From assembly GCF_039503195.1 (NCBI RefSeq), contig NZ_JBCJKP010000001.1, positions 9,920,001 to 9,984,000 of the forward strand: a stretch of 64,000 bases of DNA, given 5' to 3'. How positions within the stretch are numbered: the stretch's first letter is position 1; every line of letters starts with the position of its first letter. The notes beneath the pieces were generated by a model. That model was not told where the DNA came from. It worked only from the letters and a program-made list of their open reading frames with translations, and did no database searches. Source of the DNA: Streptomyces mirabilis. Lineage in GTDB: Bacteria; Actinomycetota; Actinomycetes; Streptomycetales; Streptomycetaceae. This document shows, piece after piece, positions 41,711 to 50,989 of this stretch. The position numbers and the translations under genes were made by a program.

Positions 41711-43228
41711 ATGGTTGACTTCGTCGGCGCGGTGGACCAAGGGACCACCAGTACCCGGTTCATGATCTTCGATCATGCGGGCAACGAGGTGGCGAAGCAC
41801 CAGCTGGAGCACGCCCAGATCCTTCCGCGCTCCGGGTGGGTCGAGCACGACCCGGTGGAGATCTGGGAGCGCACCAACTCCGTGATGCAGAACGCCCTGC
41901 GGCACGGGAACCTGTCCCCGACCGATCTGGCCGCGATCGGCATCACCAACCAGCGGGAGACCACGGTCGTCTGGGACCCGCGCAACGGCCGCCCCTACTA
42001 CAACGCCATCGTCTGGCAGGACACCCGCACCGACTCCATCGCCGCGGCCCTGGAACGCTCGCGCCAGGGAGACGTCATCCGCCACAAGGCGGGCCTGCCG
42101 CCGGCGACCTACTTCTCCGGCGGCAAGATCCAGTGGATCCTGGAGAACGTCGACGGCGTCCGCGAGGCGGCCGAGCAGGGGCACGCTCTCTTCGGCAACA
42201 CGGACTGCTGGGTCCTGTGGAACCTGACCGGCGGCCCCGACGGCGGCATCCACGCGACCGACGTGACCAACGCCAGCCGCACCATGCTGATGGACCTGGA
42301 GACCCTCGACTGGGACGACGAACTGCTGGGCTTCTTCCACGTCCCCCGGGAGATGCTGCCCACCATCAACCCCTCGTCCCATCGCGAGGCGTTCGGCGTG
42401 ACGCGCACATCCCGGCCACTGCGCGCCGCCATCCCCATCAGCGGGGTGCTCGGCGACCAACAGGCGGCCACCGTCGGACAAGTCTGCTACGCGCCCGGCG
42501 AGGCCAAGAACACCTACGGCACCGGCAACTTCCTGGTGCTCAACACCGGCACGGAACTGGTCCGCTCGCAGCACGGCCTTCTCACCACCGTGGCGTACCA
42601 GTTCGGCGACAGCCCGGCGGTCTACGCCCTGGAGGGGTCCATCGCGGTCACCGGGTCCGCGGTGCAGTGGCTGCGCGACCAGATGAAGATCATCAGTAGC
42701 GCGCCCGAGAGCGAGACCCTGGCCCGCACCGTCGAGGACAACGGCGGCATGTACTTCGTCCCGGCGTTCTCGGGCCTGTTCGCCCCGTACTGGCGCTCCG
42801 ACGCCCGGGGCGCGATCGTCGGCCTTGCCCGGTACAACGACAACGGCCACCTGGCCCGGGCGACGCTGGAAGCCATCTGCTACCAGAGCCGCGACGTGGT
42901 CGAGGCCATGGAGCAGGACTCCGGAGTCCACCTCGACGTGCTCAAGGTCGACGGCGGTGTCACCGCCAACGACCTGTGCATGCAGATCCAGGCCGACGTC
43001 CTCGGCGTACCGGTCAGCCGCCCGGTCGTCGCCGAGACCACCGCGCTCGGCGCCGCCTACGCGGCAGGGCTGGCCACCGGCTTCTGGCGGGACACCGACG
43101 AACTGCGCACCCACTGGCAGGAGTCGAAACGCTGGGAGCCGCAGTGGTCCGAGGACCAACGAGCGGAGGGCTACGCGGGCTGGAAGCAGGCCGTGGAACG
43201 CACGCTCAACTGGGTCAAGGTCGAGTAG
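41711..43228 (+). CDS. glpK: Glycerol kinase
   Basis: This 505-residue FGGY-family kinase starts with DQGTTSTR (residues 9-16, phosphate loop). It has [15 protein letters not shown], the substrate region VWQDTRT, the FGGY signature region [12 protein letters not shown] and the ATP-site sequence [18 protein letters not shown]. It phosphorylates glycerol to sn-glycerol 3-phosphate. The length is normal for the family. It is co-directional with glpF, 22 bases apart; the usual third partner (glycerol-3-phosphate dehydrogenase) is not next door. Confidence 0.95.
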   Translation: MVDFVGAVDQGTTSTRFMIFDHAGNEVAKHQLEHAQILPRSGWVEHDPVEIWERTNSVMQNALRHGNLSPTDLAAIGITNQRETTVVWDPRNGRPYYNAIVWQDTRTDSIAAALERSRQGDVIRHKAGLPPATYFSGGKIQWILENVDGVREAAEQGHALFGNTDCWVLWNLTGGPDGGIHATDVTNASRTMLMDLETLDWDDELLGFFHVPREMLPTINPSSHREAFGVTRTSRPLRAAIPISGVLGDQQAATVGQVCYAPGEAKNTYGTGNFLVLNTGTELVRSQHGLLTTVAYQFGDSPAVYALEGSIAVTGSAVQWLRDQMKIISSAPESETLARTVEDNGGMYFVPAFSGLFAPYWRSDARGAIVGLARYNDNGHLARATLEAICYQSRDVVEAMEQDSGVHLDVLKVDGGVTANDLCMQIQADVLGVPVSRPVVAETTALGAAYAAGLATGFWRDTDELRTHWQESKRWEPQWSEDQRAEGYAGWKQAVERTLNWVKVE

Positions 43229-43400
43229 AGCGGCCCCTCCACTTCGATGTCCCCGTCATGCTGCGCGCGGTCGGGGGCGGCACCGGCGAGCGTCAGCAGC
43301 ATGCGGTCATGCCGCTGGTCGGGTCCGGGAGTGGCAGCGCCCGAGACCGTCGGGCTGGACGCTCAGCCATGCGGCGTAGAGCCCTCATCCGGGGGACTGC

Positions 43401-43878
43401 ATGGCGAACGTGGTGCTGTTCGACGAGACGGGGGGACCCGGGGTCCTGCGCCTCGCAGAGATGTCGCTCCCGGCGCCCGGTCAGGGGCAGGTGCAGGTGC
43501 GTATCGACGCGATTGGCCTGAACCGGGCCGACACGCTTTTCCGAGCGGGCGGCTACTACTACCAGCCGACCCTGCCCGCCTCCCGGCTGGGCAGTGAGGC
43601 GGCGGGCGTGGTCGAGGCGGTCGGGCCGGATACGGACAGGCGCCGCCCATGTCATCGCGACCGACCATGATGACCTGGCCGGCCGCGTCAAGGACATCAC
43701 CGGCGGAGAGGGCGCCCGCATCGTGTTCGACTCGATCGGCGGCCCGGCCTGACTCGACTCGCCCAACTCGTGCCCCGCGTCGGCACGTTGATCGTGTACG
43801 GCCGCCATCGCTGACGCCCACCGTCACATGGAGGCCAACGGCCAGGTCGGCAAGGTCGTCGTCACCGTCCGGCACTGA
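43401..43878 (+). pseudogene. Zinc-containing quinone oxidoreductase-type gene, decayed
   Basis: A good N-terminus (MANVVLFDETGGPGVLRLAE to VVEAVGPDTD, about 75 residues) jumps after an internal deletion to AAHVIATDHDDLAGRVKDIT in another frame. Then come GGEGARIVFDSIGGPA followed by TGA, LAQLVPRVGTLIVYG, and the family's C-terminus ADAHRHMEANGQVGKVVVTV ending at 43878. About half the expected 320 residues are missing, with several shifts. The original would have been an NADPH:quinone reductase-like medium-chain dehydrogenase. Confidence 0.85.
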
Positions 43879-43931
43879 AGCGGCCGGAGCCCCTACCGGC
43901 AGTCACCGTGAGACCGGGCGGGCGCTTGCCG

Positions 43932-43976
43932 ACTGAGTGTCCTGGTTGGCCACCGCGGCCCACCAGGACTCTCAGT
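43932..43976. terminator. Long hairpin terminator
   Basis: ACTGAGTGTCCTGGTTGGCC faces GGCCCACCAGGACTCTCAGT around a 5-base loop: 20 positions with two mismatches, located 54 bases after the quinone oxidoreductase remnant. Confidence 0.8.
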
Positions 43977-44015
43977 AGCAGCTGAACAGCCCTGCAATGG
44001 GGTGTTCCGGAAAAG

Positions 44016-44040
44016 ACCGGTACGCACTGTGCGTACCGGT
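44016..44040. repeat. 25-bp perfect palindrome
   Basis: Arms ACCGGTACGCAC and GTGCGTACCGGT flank a single T. The 12-bp arms are perfect. The site stands alone in a non-coding stretch 350 bp upstream of the TetR gene. It may be a protein-binding site or a compact hairpin; apart from it and the TetR promoter nothing is recognised in 43977-44330. Confidence 0.75.
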
Positions 44041-44338
44041 GTTGGCTGGTCAGGCTCTCGTCGCGTCCTTCACATACGGCGACGTTGCTGTTGCGGGTTC
44101 CGTGGCGGTCTTTGCGTTCTTACGGTGGAAGTGGCGTGAGACCGCCGGATGTACAGCGGAGCCGGCGCAGTGCCCCGCCAGGCCTCATGGCCCCTGATGT
44201 CTCGTCAGGGTTGCGGTCGCGAGGTCCGTCACCGTGTTCATCGCCAAGGCGTAGGGCGGCTTGGCGACTCATGGATTTCCCGCCGTTCGTTACTTGCTCT
44301 CGGGTTCGTTAGAAGTTGTAACTCACCTTCGGAGAGAG

Positions 44339-44358
44339 TATCAATAACCATCGTGATA
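44339..44358. promoter_or_regulatory. Inverted repeat in the tetR promoter region
   Basis: TATCA-N10-TGATA lies in an AT-rich patch about 33-52 bases before the TetR start. GTTAGA (44308) and TCTAAC (44362) form an outer inverted pair. It is a probable autoregulatory operator overlapping the promoter. Confidence 0.5.
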
Positions 44359-44390
44359 GCCTCTAACTAGACGGTGAGGGAGGGCAGGTC

Positions 44391-45050
44391 ATGGACGGAG
44401 CAGAGGTGACGACGCCACGCGAGCGGTACCGCACCCAGGTGCGTGCGGAGATCAAGGAGCGTGCGTGGGAGCAGATCGCCACGGCGGGGGCGTCCGCGCT
44501 CTCCCTCAACGCGATCGCCAAGCACATGGGTATGAGCGGGCCCGCACTGTACCGGTACTTCGCCAGCCGTGACGAGCTGATCACCGAGTTGGTCAGGGAT
44601 GCGTACCGCAGCCTCGCCGACACCGTCCGTGCGGCCCGCGCCGCGGGTGCCGACCCGACCGGCCTCGCGCACGCGCTGCGTGGCTGGGCCCTGGCCGACC
44701 CCCAGCGGTACTTCCTCGTCTACGGCACCCCTGTCCCCGGCTACCACGCGCCCGACGACATCACCGCGATCGCCTCCGAGATCATGGCGGCCCTGCTCGA
44801 CGCGTGCGCCGAACTGTCCGCGGACGGCCCGGCGACCCCGTTTGACGCCCACCTCGCCGACCACCGGGACTGGGCGGGCGGCCACTCCGCCCCGCCCGCC
44901 ACGCTCCACCGGGCCCTGGCTTTCTGGACCCGCCTGCACGGCGTCCTGTCCCTGGAACTCGCCGGCCACTTCACCGGGATGGGGTTCGACCCCGAGCGGT
45001 TCTACGAGGCCGAGCTGGCCGACCTGCTGCGCATGCCCACGGACTCCTGA
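44391..45050 (+). CDS. TetR family transcriptional regulator with WHG-type C-terminal domain
   Basis: This 219-residue protein has the TetR helix-turn-helix at about 20-65 (GASALSLNAIAKHMGMSGPA then LYRYFASRDELITELV). Its C-terminal domain contains WALADPQRYFLVYGTPVPGY, typical of the WHG/TetR_C_13 group. The ligand is unknown. AGGGAGGGCAGG upstream supplies the ribosome-binding site. The neighbouring genes are unrelated, so the only predictable target is its own promoter. Confidence 0.9.
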   Translation: MDGAEVTTPRERYRTQVRAEIKERAWEQIATAGASALSLNAIAKHMGMSGPALYRYFASRDELITELVRDAYRSLADTVRAARAAGADPTGLAHALRGWALADPQRYFLVYGTPVPGYHAPDDITAIASEIMAALLDACAELSADGPATPFDAHLADHRDWAGGHSAPPATLHRALAFWTRLHGVLSLELAGHFTGMGFDPERFYEAELADLLRMPTDS

Positions 45051-45130
45051 AAGGTTCGGTGTTCGGGACCGAGCGTGAGGCCGACCAGCATCCGCACCGG
45101 ACCGTCCTTGCGTTCGCTTCCTATGGGGGG

Positions 45131-45612
45131 CTACGTGCGGGGGAGCGAGGTGTTGGTGATCGGGAGCGGCTGGTCCGCGCCCGCCACGTAGAGGTCCGTC
45201 GGAGCCGTGCGCGGTTCGAACGTGTCGTCGTCGTGCGAGACGCGCACGGACAGCACGAAGAAGCAGCCGTCCTCGGTGGTCGTCTTCGCGTGGTACTCGT
45301 TCTCCGCGCAGGTCTGGAGGAAGACCTCCGTGCCCCCGGGCTCGACCCCCTTGGGGAGGGTGATCTGTACCCGGTGCTGGACGTTGAGCAGGATGCTGCC
45401 GCTCACGTGGTCGATGTCGACGTCGGGGACGGTGAAGTTCCCGCGTGCGCCGGGGCCCCGTCGGCCTTGGTGACGGTGCCGGTGACGTCGACGTGGCGGT
45501 TGTCGTAGTCCGTGCTGGTCGGTGGTCACGGTCAGCACGTAGGCGTCGCCGGGGGAGGCGCCGGCGGGGTGGGGCGGGAGTTGAGGCGCTGGGACGTGGC
45601 GCGGACCACCAT
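45131..45612 (-). pseudogene. Unrecognised protein gene with compensating frameshifts
   Basis: The ATG at 45612 directly follows the TGA of the YihY gene (TGAATG), as in a coupled operon. Coding potential then moves between frames: MVVRATSQRLNSRPTPP; then GASPGDAYVLTVTTDQ; then DYDNRHVDVTGTVTKADGAP; then a long stretch from NFTVPDVDIDHVSGSILL to PITNTSLPRT at the end. The last 100 residues look like an intact beta-rich domain (RVQITLPKGVEPGGTEVFLQ). Either the gene is decayed or there are sequencing indels. No family was identified. Confidence 0.5.
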
Positions 45613-46566
45613 TCAGACTCCCGGGTCGGCTGTGATCGGACCGGGCCGCAGCGCCCGCGCGGCCTCCAACTGCGCGGCGAAGGAGAGCCCCAGAAAGAGG
45701 GCGATGGAGGTCAGGTAGGCCCAGAGCAGCAGCGACATGAAGGCGCTGAGCGGGCCGTAGATCGTGTCGAAGGACCCGCTGATGCCGAGGTACAGGCTCA
45801 GCAGCCAGGTCAGGGCCGTCCACAGCACGAGATACACGGCGGCGCCGAAGGCCAGCCAGGTGTAGCCGGGCTGTCGGCGCCGGGGGGACCGGCGGAAGAT
45901 CGCGCTGGCCGAGGGGAGGGCGAGCAGCAGGCCGAAGGGCCAGCGCAGGATCTCGCAGACGGTCCTGGCGTCGCCGTCGAGGTGGTAGACCGTCACCGCC
46001 GCGGCGGCCAGGTCGCCGCCGGCCACCATCACGATGAACCCGAGGCCGAGCGGGATCCCGGCGCTGAGGGACATCACGAGCCCGCGCAGGTACTTCTGGT
46101 GGAAGGGGCGGTCCCGTTCGTTCCCGTAGATCCGGTTGGCGCCGCGTTCGATCTGGCACATCGCGGTGGTGACGTTGACCAGTGAGAAGGCCAGGCCGAA
46201 CCAGAGGGCGATCCGGTCACCGTCGCCCGCGCTGTGGCGGCTGCGGTTCAGTGCGTCGTCGACGACGTCGGCGCTGGGCCCCTGCGCGATCCGGTGGATG
46301 GTCAGTTCGGCGAGCCTGCCGATGTTCTCCGTGTGCAGCGCGGTGGAGAGCCCGACGAAGGCGATGGCCAGCGGGATCACCGCCAGTACCGTCTGCAGGG
46401 CGAGCGCGCGGGAGTGGCTGAAGCCGTCGGCGTAGCGGAACCGGACGAAGGAGTCGCGCAGCAGGGGCCAGCGGCCGTAGCGGCGCAGCGACGCCAGTGC
46501 CTCGTCGGCCGAGAGTTCGTCGCCGGTCATGTCGCGGGTCTCGGGAACTTTGGTGACGGTGCCCAT
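45613..46566 (-). CDS. YihY/virulence factor BrkB family membrane protein
   Basis: This 317-residue protein has about six transmembrane helices and the family's RFRYADGFSHSRALALQTVL, then GGDLAAAAVTVYHLDGDA and the late sequence ISGSFDTIYGPLSAFMSLLL. Members were once called ribonuclease BN; their membrane function is still unclear. Its ATG immediately follows the TGA of the lipid-kinase fusion gene (TGAATG). The same junction joins it to the next, damaged gene, so the three are translationally coupled. Confidence 0.88.
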   Translation of the reverse strand: MGTVTKVPETRDMTGDELSADEALASLRRYGRWPLLRDSFVRFRYADGFSHSRALALQTVLAVIPLAIAFVGLSTALHTENIGRLAELTIHRIAQGPSADVVDDALNRSRHSAGDGDRIALWFGLAFSLVNVTTAMCQIERGANRIYGNERDRPFHQKYLRGLVMSLSAGIPLGLGFIVMVAGGDLAAAAVTVYHLDGDARTVCEILRWPFGLLLALPSASAIFRRSPRRRQPGYTWLAFGAAVYLVLWTALTWLLSLYLGISGSFDTIYGPLSAFMSLLLWAYLTSIALFLGLSFAAQLEAARALRPGPITADPGV

Positions 46567-48315
46567 TCACTTTTCCCGGTTGGGCAGCAGGACGGTCAGC
46601 GCGCCGGGCCTGACCTCGGCGGTGAGACGTCGGCCGTGGGACACCGGGTCGCCGTCGAGTTCACGCGACTGCGGTGCGGCGAAGGTGAGTTCGGCCCGCC
46701 GGAAGGTGCGGAACTCCACCGGCACGCCCTGCGTGCCGGTGCCCTCGGGGACGAGCGTGTCCATGGTCGTGGGCCGCGAGTTCCGCCTGCGGCCGCGCAT
46801 CAGGACGCCCAGGGCACGCATCCAGCCACCGGGGCCTCGAGGGTCGAGGATCAGCAGATCGAGCAGTCCGTCGTCGGGCCGGGCCGCCGGGAGAAGTGTG
46901 AGACCGCCTTGTACGGTGCCGACGTTGGCGACGAGCACCATACGGGCCGTGCGGTGCAGGGCGGGCGCGTCGTCGAGCCGGATCGTCAGCCGCATCCGGG
47001 GCGTGCTCAGCGAGCCGATGATGGCGAGTAGGTAGGCGGGCCAGCCGACGGCGGACTTGGCGCGGTCGTCGGTGTGTTCCAGCATCGCGGCGTCGAGTCC
47101 GGCCCCGGACATCGCGGCGAAGTGGGTGGGGGCGAGGCCGTCGCCTTCGATGCGGCCGAGATCGAGGCGGTGGGGGGTACCGGACAGCGCGGCGTCGAGC
47201 GCGGTGGCGGGGGTGAGCGGCAGACCGAGGTTGCGGGCCAGCAGGTTGCCGGTGCCGCAGGGCACCACGACGAGCGGTACCCCGCTGCCGGCCAGGGCGT
47301 CCGCGGCCGCCCTGACGGTTCCGTCGCCGCCGCAGACCACGACCAGTGTCGCTCCGTCACGGACCGCTCCGGCCGCCTGGCCGGTGCCGGGGTCGTCGGC
47401 CGTGGTCTCGACGAACGCCGGTGCGCGGTGGCCGTGTTGTTCGAGGATCCGCCGCAGTTTCTCGCGGGCCGCTTCGCCGGTCACCGTGGGGTTGAAGACG
47501 ACGGCGGTGCTGCCGGGCTCGCGCTCCTCGACCTCGCCGGTCGCGTCGGTGTGCCCGGTCCGTGGCGAGGGGACGGCGGCCACGGACCTGTCGGTGAACA
47601 GGGCACGGCCGACGATCAGCAGGGACAGGGCGCCGTTGGCCATTCCACCGATCACGTCCGTGGGGTGGTGCATGCCCCGGTAGAGGCGGGCGACGCCGAC
47701 GGCCGGCGGCACGAGGAACAGCAGCCCGGCCAGCGGCCACCGCCACGGCCTGCGGACCCGGGACAGCACGAGCACCGCGAGTCCGGCGTACAGCGCGGTG
47801 GCCGCGCCGGTGTGGCCGGAGGTGTAACTGGACGTGGGCGGAGAGGCGTCGAGGCGGTGCACGTCCGGGCGGGTACGGTCCACCGACTCGGTGACGGCCA
47901 GGAACACCAGTGACTGGAGCGAGACGGCGACGGCGAGGAAGACCGCCTGGCGCCACATCGGCAGCCGGGGTACGAGCAGCAGGGCCACGCAGCTCAGCAG
48001 GGTGATGGCGACCACCGTGAGGGTGTTGCCCGCCTCCGAGCCGACGTACGACAGGGTGGTGAGCGGGCCCGTACGGATCCGCTCGAATCCCTCGTTGACG
48101 TTGTCCTCGACCGTCAGCGGCCACACGTTCCGGGCGGAGCCCGTGATCAGGAGCCCGAAGCCCACCATCAGGGCGGCCTGGCAGACGGTCGGTACGCCGA
48201 TGCGCGCGGCGGTCCTGCCGATACCGCGGGGCAGGACGGACGAGCGGCCCGGCCGGACCGCTTCCGGCCCTTCCCCAGTCGCTCCCGCGGCTCTCTCCGG
48301 CACGGCGGTCGGCAT
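46567..48315 (-). CDS. PAP2 phosphatase-diacylglycerol kinase fusion protein
   Basis: This 582-residue protein has an N-terminal multi-pass PAP2 domain (about 40-240) with the acid-phosphatase motifs DRTRP, YTSGHTGA and ARLYRGMHHPTDV. A C-terminal DAGK/lipid kinase domain (about 265-560) has VVFNPTVTG, CGGDGTVRAAADAL and PCGTGNLLARNLGLP. One half removes phosphate from lipid phosphates and the other phosphorylates lipids. The ATG at 48315 has GGGAG 5 bases upstream; longer in-frame extensions lack coding character. It is the first gene of the coupled operon with YihY. Confidence 0.9.
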   Translation of the reverse strand: MPTAVPERAAGATGEGPEAVRPGRSSVLPRGIGRTAARIGVPTVCQAALMVGFGLLITGSARNVWPLTVEDNVNEGFERIRTGPLTTLSYVGSEAGNTLTVVAITLLSCVALLLVPRLPMWRQAVFLAVAVSLQSLVFLAVTESVDRTRPDVHRLDASPPTSSYTSGHTGAATALYAGLAVLVLSRVRRPWRWPLAGLLFLVPPAVGVARLYRGMHHPTDVIGGMANGALSLLIVGRALFTDRSVAAVPSPRTGHTDATGEVEEREPGSTAVVFNPTVTGEAAREKLRRILEQHGHRAPAFVETTADDPGTGQAAGAVRDGATLVVVCGGDGTVRAAADALAGSGVPLVVVPCGTGNLLARNLGLPLTPATALDAALSGTPHRLDLGRIEGDGLAPTHFAAMSGAGLDAAMLEHTDDRAKSAVGWPAYLLAIIGSLSTPRMRLTIRLDDAPALHRTARMVLVANVGTVQGGLTLLPAARPDDGLLDLLILDPRGPGGWMRALGVLMRGRRRNSRPTTMDTLVPEGTGTQGVPVEFRTFRRAELTFAAPQSRELDGDPVSHGRRLTAEVRPGALTVLLPNREK

Positions 48316-48823
48316 CGGGACTCCCACGGGTCGGCGCCTCGCGGCGGTCTTCGGCTGGGTGGCGTTCGCACCCGATGCACCGCCGTGTGCCCCCGAAGCG
48401 GAGGCGCAGACGCTCTGTGACGTGGGAATCCACGAACTAGTACCCCGGACGCGCACGGGAGGTGCGTTCTGGCCAGTTGCGTGCCGGCGGCATCGCGTCG
48501 CGCGCGGCGAACAACTTCCCCCTCGCCCACCCCGACGGCGGCACTCGCGGTCCGAAGCCCCACCCCGGGGCCCAGGCCGGTTGAACGCGTCGACCGGCGG
48601 CTCCACAGCCGCCCCGAGCAGACGGTGGATCTCCCCGGCGTACCGCCGCCCACTGCCACGACCTCGCACAGTGACGGTCCGTCGACGACGTGGGCCAGGA
48701 GTGCGACTTCGGCAACCTACCTGCTGCGTACCGGGCTCGGCTCCCTGGCCGGCGGCGCCGGTGCCGGCGTGATGCCGGTCAACTGGTCGGCCCCACCGCC
48801 CGCTCCGGCGCGTCGGTGACGTC
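48316..48823. other. Non-coding stretch upstream of the PAP2-DAGK operon
   Basis: No gene with a credible start was recognised. A protein-like minus-strand piece (RRYAGEIHRLLGAAVEPPVD near 48640-48570) may be debris. The operon promoter should lie just upstream of 48315 but no clear -35/-10 pair stands out. Confidence 0.3.
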
Positions 48824-49213
48824 TCAGCCGACGCTGTCGCGCGGAAGCACCAAGCTGCGCAGGTCGTTGCAGCCCGCCGACGGCGAGTCGCCCGGAACCG
48901 GCCATGTCTGGTGGGACTGAAGAGCGAGGCTCACCAGAGTGAGGAGCAGACCGATGTCGGCGTCCACTTCGAGGCGTATGGTCACCCACCGCGATTCGGG
49001 CACCATCCGGACCGCGGTGGCGCCCCTGAGATGATCCTGGAAACGGTGAATGGCACGCGCTGTGAGATGCAGATCGACATCGTGATCCGAATGAAAGTGC
49101 ACGATCTCGCCCTGCGCCGAACTCAGCGCCCGCCCTGTGCCGCAGCTCGGTCGGGCCTCCGCGAGGTCCGGCCAGCCCGCCAGTTGCGTCATGGCACGCG
49201 AGGCCAACGTCAT
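48824..49213 (-). CDS. Luciferase-domain (DUF5519-like) protein
   Basis: This 129-residue protein has ALSSAQGEIVHFHSDHDVDL, HLTARAIHRFQDHLRGA, SRWVTIRLEVDADIGLLLTL and VSLALQSHQ. The pattern matches the small luciferase-domain/DUF5519 proteins found in many streptomycetes, whose role is unknown. Despite the name, no luminescence is implied. The protein is cytoplasmic with no signal peptide. A second ATG seven codons in is an alternative start. Confidence 0.78.
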   Translation of the reverse strand: MTLASRAMTQLAGWPDLAEARPSCGTGRALSSAQGEIVHFHSDHDVDLHLTARAIHRFQDHLRGATAVRMVPESRWVTIRLEVDADIGLLLTLVSLALQSHQTWPVPGDSPSAGCNDLRSLVLPRDSVG

Positions 49214-49378
49214 GCGCCCATCATGACGAGCTCACCGTCCGGCCACCAGGACTTGAGCAAGCCGTAACTGAGCCGTAGCCCACGCATGTCCGGAAATGGA
49301 GGGTGGAGGTCAGGGGCGTTCTCCCCGAGCGGGCAGCGTTCTCCGAGGTCGAGAGCGAGGTCGTACGGGACGGGTGGG

Positions 49379-50977
49379 TCAGGCGGGGTCGAGTGCCTTG
49401 AGCTGGAGGGCGAGGACGAGCCTGATGTCGGGATCGGCAAGCTGGATACCGACGGTCTGTTCGATCTTCGTCAGTCGGTAGCGCAGGGTGTTCGCGTGGA
49501 TGTGCAACCGCTGCGCGGCGGTGCGGATGTTGCCCTGGTGCTCCAGCCAGGCGTGCAGCGTGGGGAGGTAGTCCGTGCCGTGGGCCGTGTCCTGCTCGCG
49601 CAGACGCCACAGGGGTGTCACCGTCTCCAGGTCGGCGACCACGGTCGGGTCGAGCACCCGGATGAGGGCGGCACGCGCCCAGCAGTCCTCGAAGGCGAGC
49701 GGGGTGCCGGGCGCAGGCGCGAGGCGGGCCACGGCCAGCGCCCGCTCGGCCTCCTTGCGCGACCTGGGCAGTCCGCCGCGGTCGTCGGCCGCCGAACCGA
49801 CGCCCGCGTAGATGGGCATACGATCCCCGGTCCCGTCGTCGAGCAGGTCCCGCAGCCAGTCCCGTACCGTCGCCGCGGAGTTCTCCTGGGGACGGCCGAC
49901 CGTCAGGATGAGGTACCAGAGGTTGGACAACTGCCCGGCGTGCACGGTCAGATCCCGGGACCGCTGCATCAGCGCGAGCCCGTGTTCCAGCCGGGAGCGG
50001 GAGATGGCGCGCTCGGAGGGGTCGTTGGGGGCGACGGCCAGCGCGGCGACCCAGTGGGCGCCGCGCGGGAGTTCGATGGAGTCGCCGGAGCCGGTGACGG
50101 TGGGACCGCCGTGCAGCAGGACGGCCAGCTGCTCCATCTCGACCCGGTGGGTGCGATAGTCCTCGGTCCTGCGCCGCATCAGATGCACCGCGACCCGCTG
50201 GGCGATCCGCGCGAACGCCGTCACCTGCCGCCGCTCGGCCCCGGACACCACCGCCCACATCGACCCGAGGCCGAAGCTCCCGGCGCGCAGCCCCACGGCG
50301 AGCCGGTCGGCGGCGCCTTCCACCACCCCGCGCACCACGACCGGCCCCTCGCTGCGAGCGATCTCCTGCGGGACCCCGCGCGCCGCGAGCGCCTGCGAGA
50401 ACCCGGTCGGCGCACGGCGGCCCAGCAGCGTCTCCGCCCGCACCGGATCGCCTCCGGTCTGGTCACTGGAGTAGGCGAGCAGCCAGCCCCGCGGGTCCTC
50501 GATCGTCACGGGGCCGCCGACCGCGTCGGCCGCCATGTCGGCGAGTTCGAACAGGTCGACGCCCCCGGACGGCTCCGGACCGGAGTCGGCGGCGTGCCGG
50601 GCGATCTCACCCTGCAGCAGGGCCACCGCCTGCAGCCAGTCGATGCCCTCGTCCAGTACGAGCACCCCGCACCCGGAGTCCGCGGCGGCCCGCAGCACGT
50701 CCGCGTCGTCCTGGACCCGGCACTTCGTGGCCACCGCCGCGGCCACTCCGCCGAGCCGGCGCAGCAGCGCGGTCACCGCCGTCACGTCGTCCATGCCGAT
50801 GGCGAGGACGATGTCACCGCGCCCAGGACTCTGCGCCGTGCCCGGCTCGTGCACCCGTACGCCGCCCACGGGCAGGGACGGTTCGGGCAGCAGTACCGCG
50901 CGCAGCACGTCGTTGCCGAGTGCGGCGGTCAGTGTCTCCAGCGTGCCGCTCGCGCCGCCGGCCGTGGGGGTGGTCAT
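49379..50977 (-). CDS. PucR/CdaR-type transcriptional regulator
   Basis: This 532-residue protein has an N-terminal PucR-like sensor region (about 15-150), a middle GGDEF-like/GAF-like part and the C-terminal helix-turn-helix of PucR/CdaR proteins (WLEHQGNIRTAAQRLHIHAN then TLRYRLTKIEQTVG, about 475-515). Such regulators activate catabolism of purines, sugar acids or amino acids. It lies 12 bases downstream of an SDR gene in the same direction and near an APC permease. The local gene set is the likely regulon. Confidence 0.88.
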   Translation of the reverse strand: MTTPTAGGASGTLETLTAALGNDVLRAVLLPEPSLPVGGVRVHEPGTAQSPGRGDIVLAIGMDDVTAVTALLRRLGGVAAAVATKCRVQDDADVLRAAADSGCGVLVLDEGIDWLQAVALLQGEIARHAADSGPEPSGGVDLFELADMAADAVGGPVTIEDPRGWLLAYSSDQTGGDPVRAETLLGRRAPTGFSQALAARGVPQEIARSEGPVVVRGVVEGAADRLAVGLRAGSFGLGSMWAVVSGAERRQVTAFARIAQRVAVHLMRRRTEDYRTHRVEMEQLAVLLHGGPTVTGSGDSIELPRGAHWVAALAVAPNDPSERAISRSRLEHGLALMQRSRDLTVHAGQLSNLWYLILTVGRPQENSAATVRDWLRDLLDDGTGDRMPIYAGVGSAADDRGGLPRSRKEAERALAVARLAPAPGTPLAFEDCWARAALIRVLDPTVVADLETVTPLWRLREQDTAHGTDYLPTLHAWLEHQGNIRTAAQRLHIHANTLRYRLTKIEQTVGIQLADPDIRLVLALQLKALDPA

Positions 50978-50989
50978 CGTGGTCCGCCC

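Noticed and set aside
41510..43159. 549-residue open frame antisense to glycerol kinase
   Set aside because: The sense strand encodes full-length GlpK; the antisense product has no recognisable motif.
43997..44197. 66-residue hydrophobic frame spanning the 25-bp palindrome
   Set aside because: The only hydrophobic stretch is short, there is no ribosome-binding site, and the palindrome and terminator occupy the same bases.
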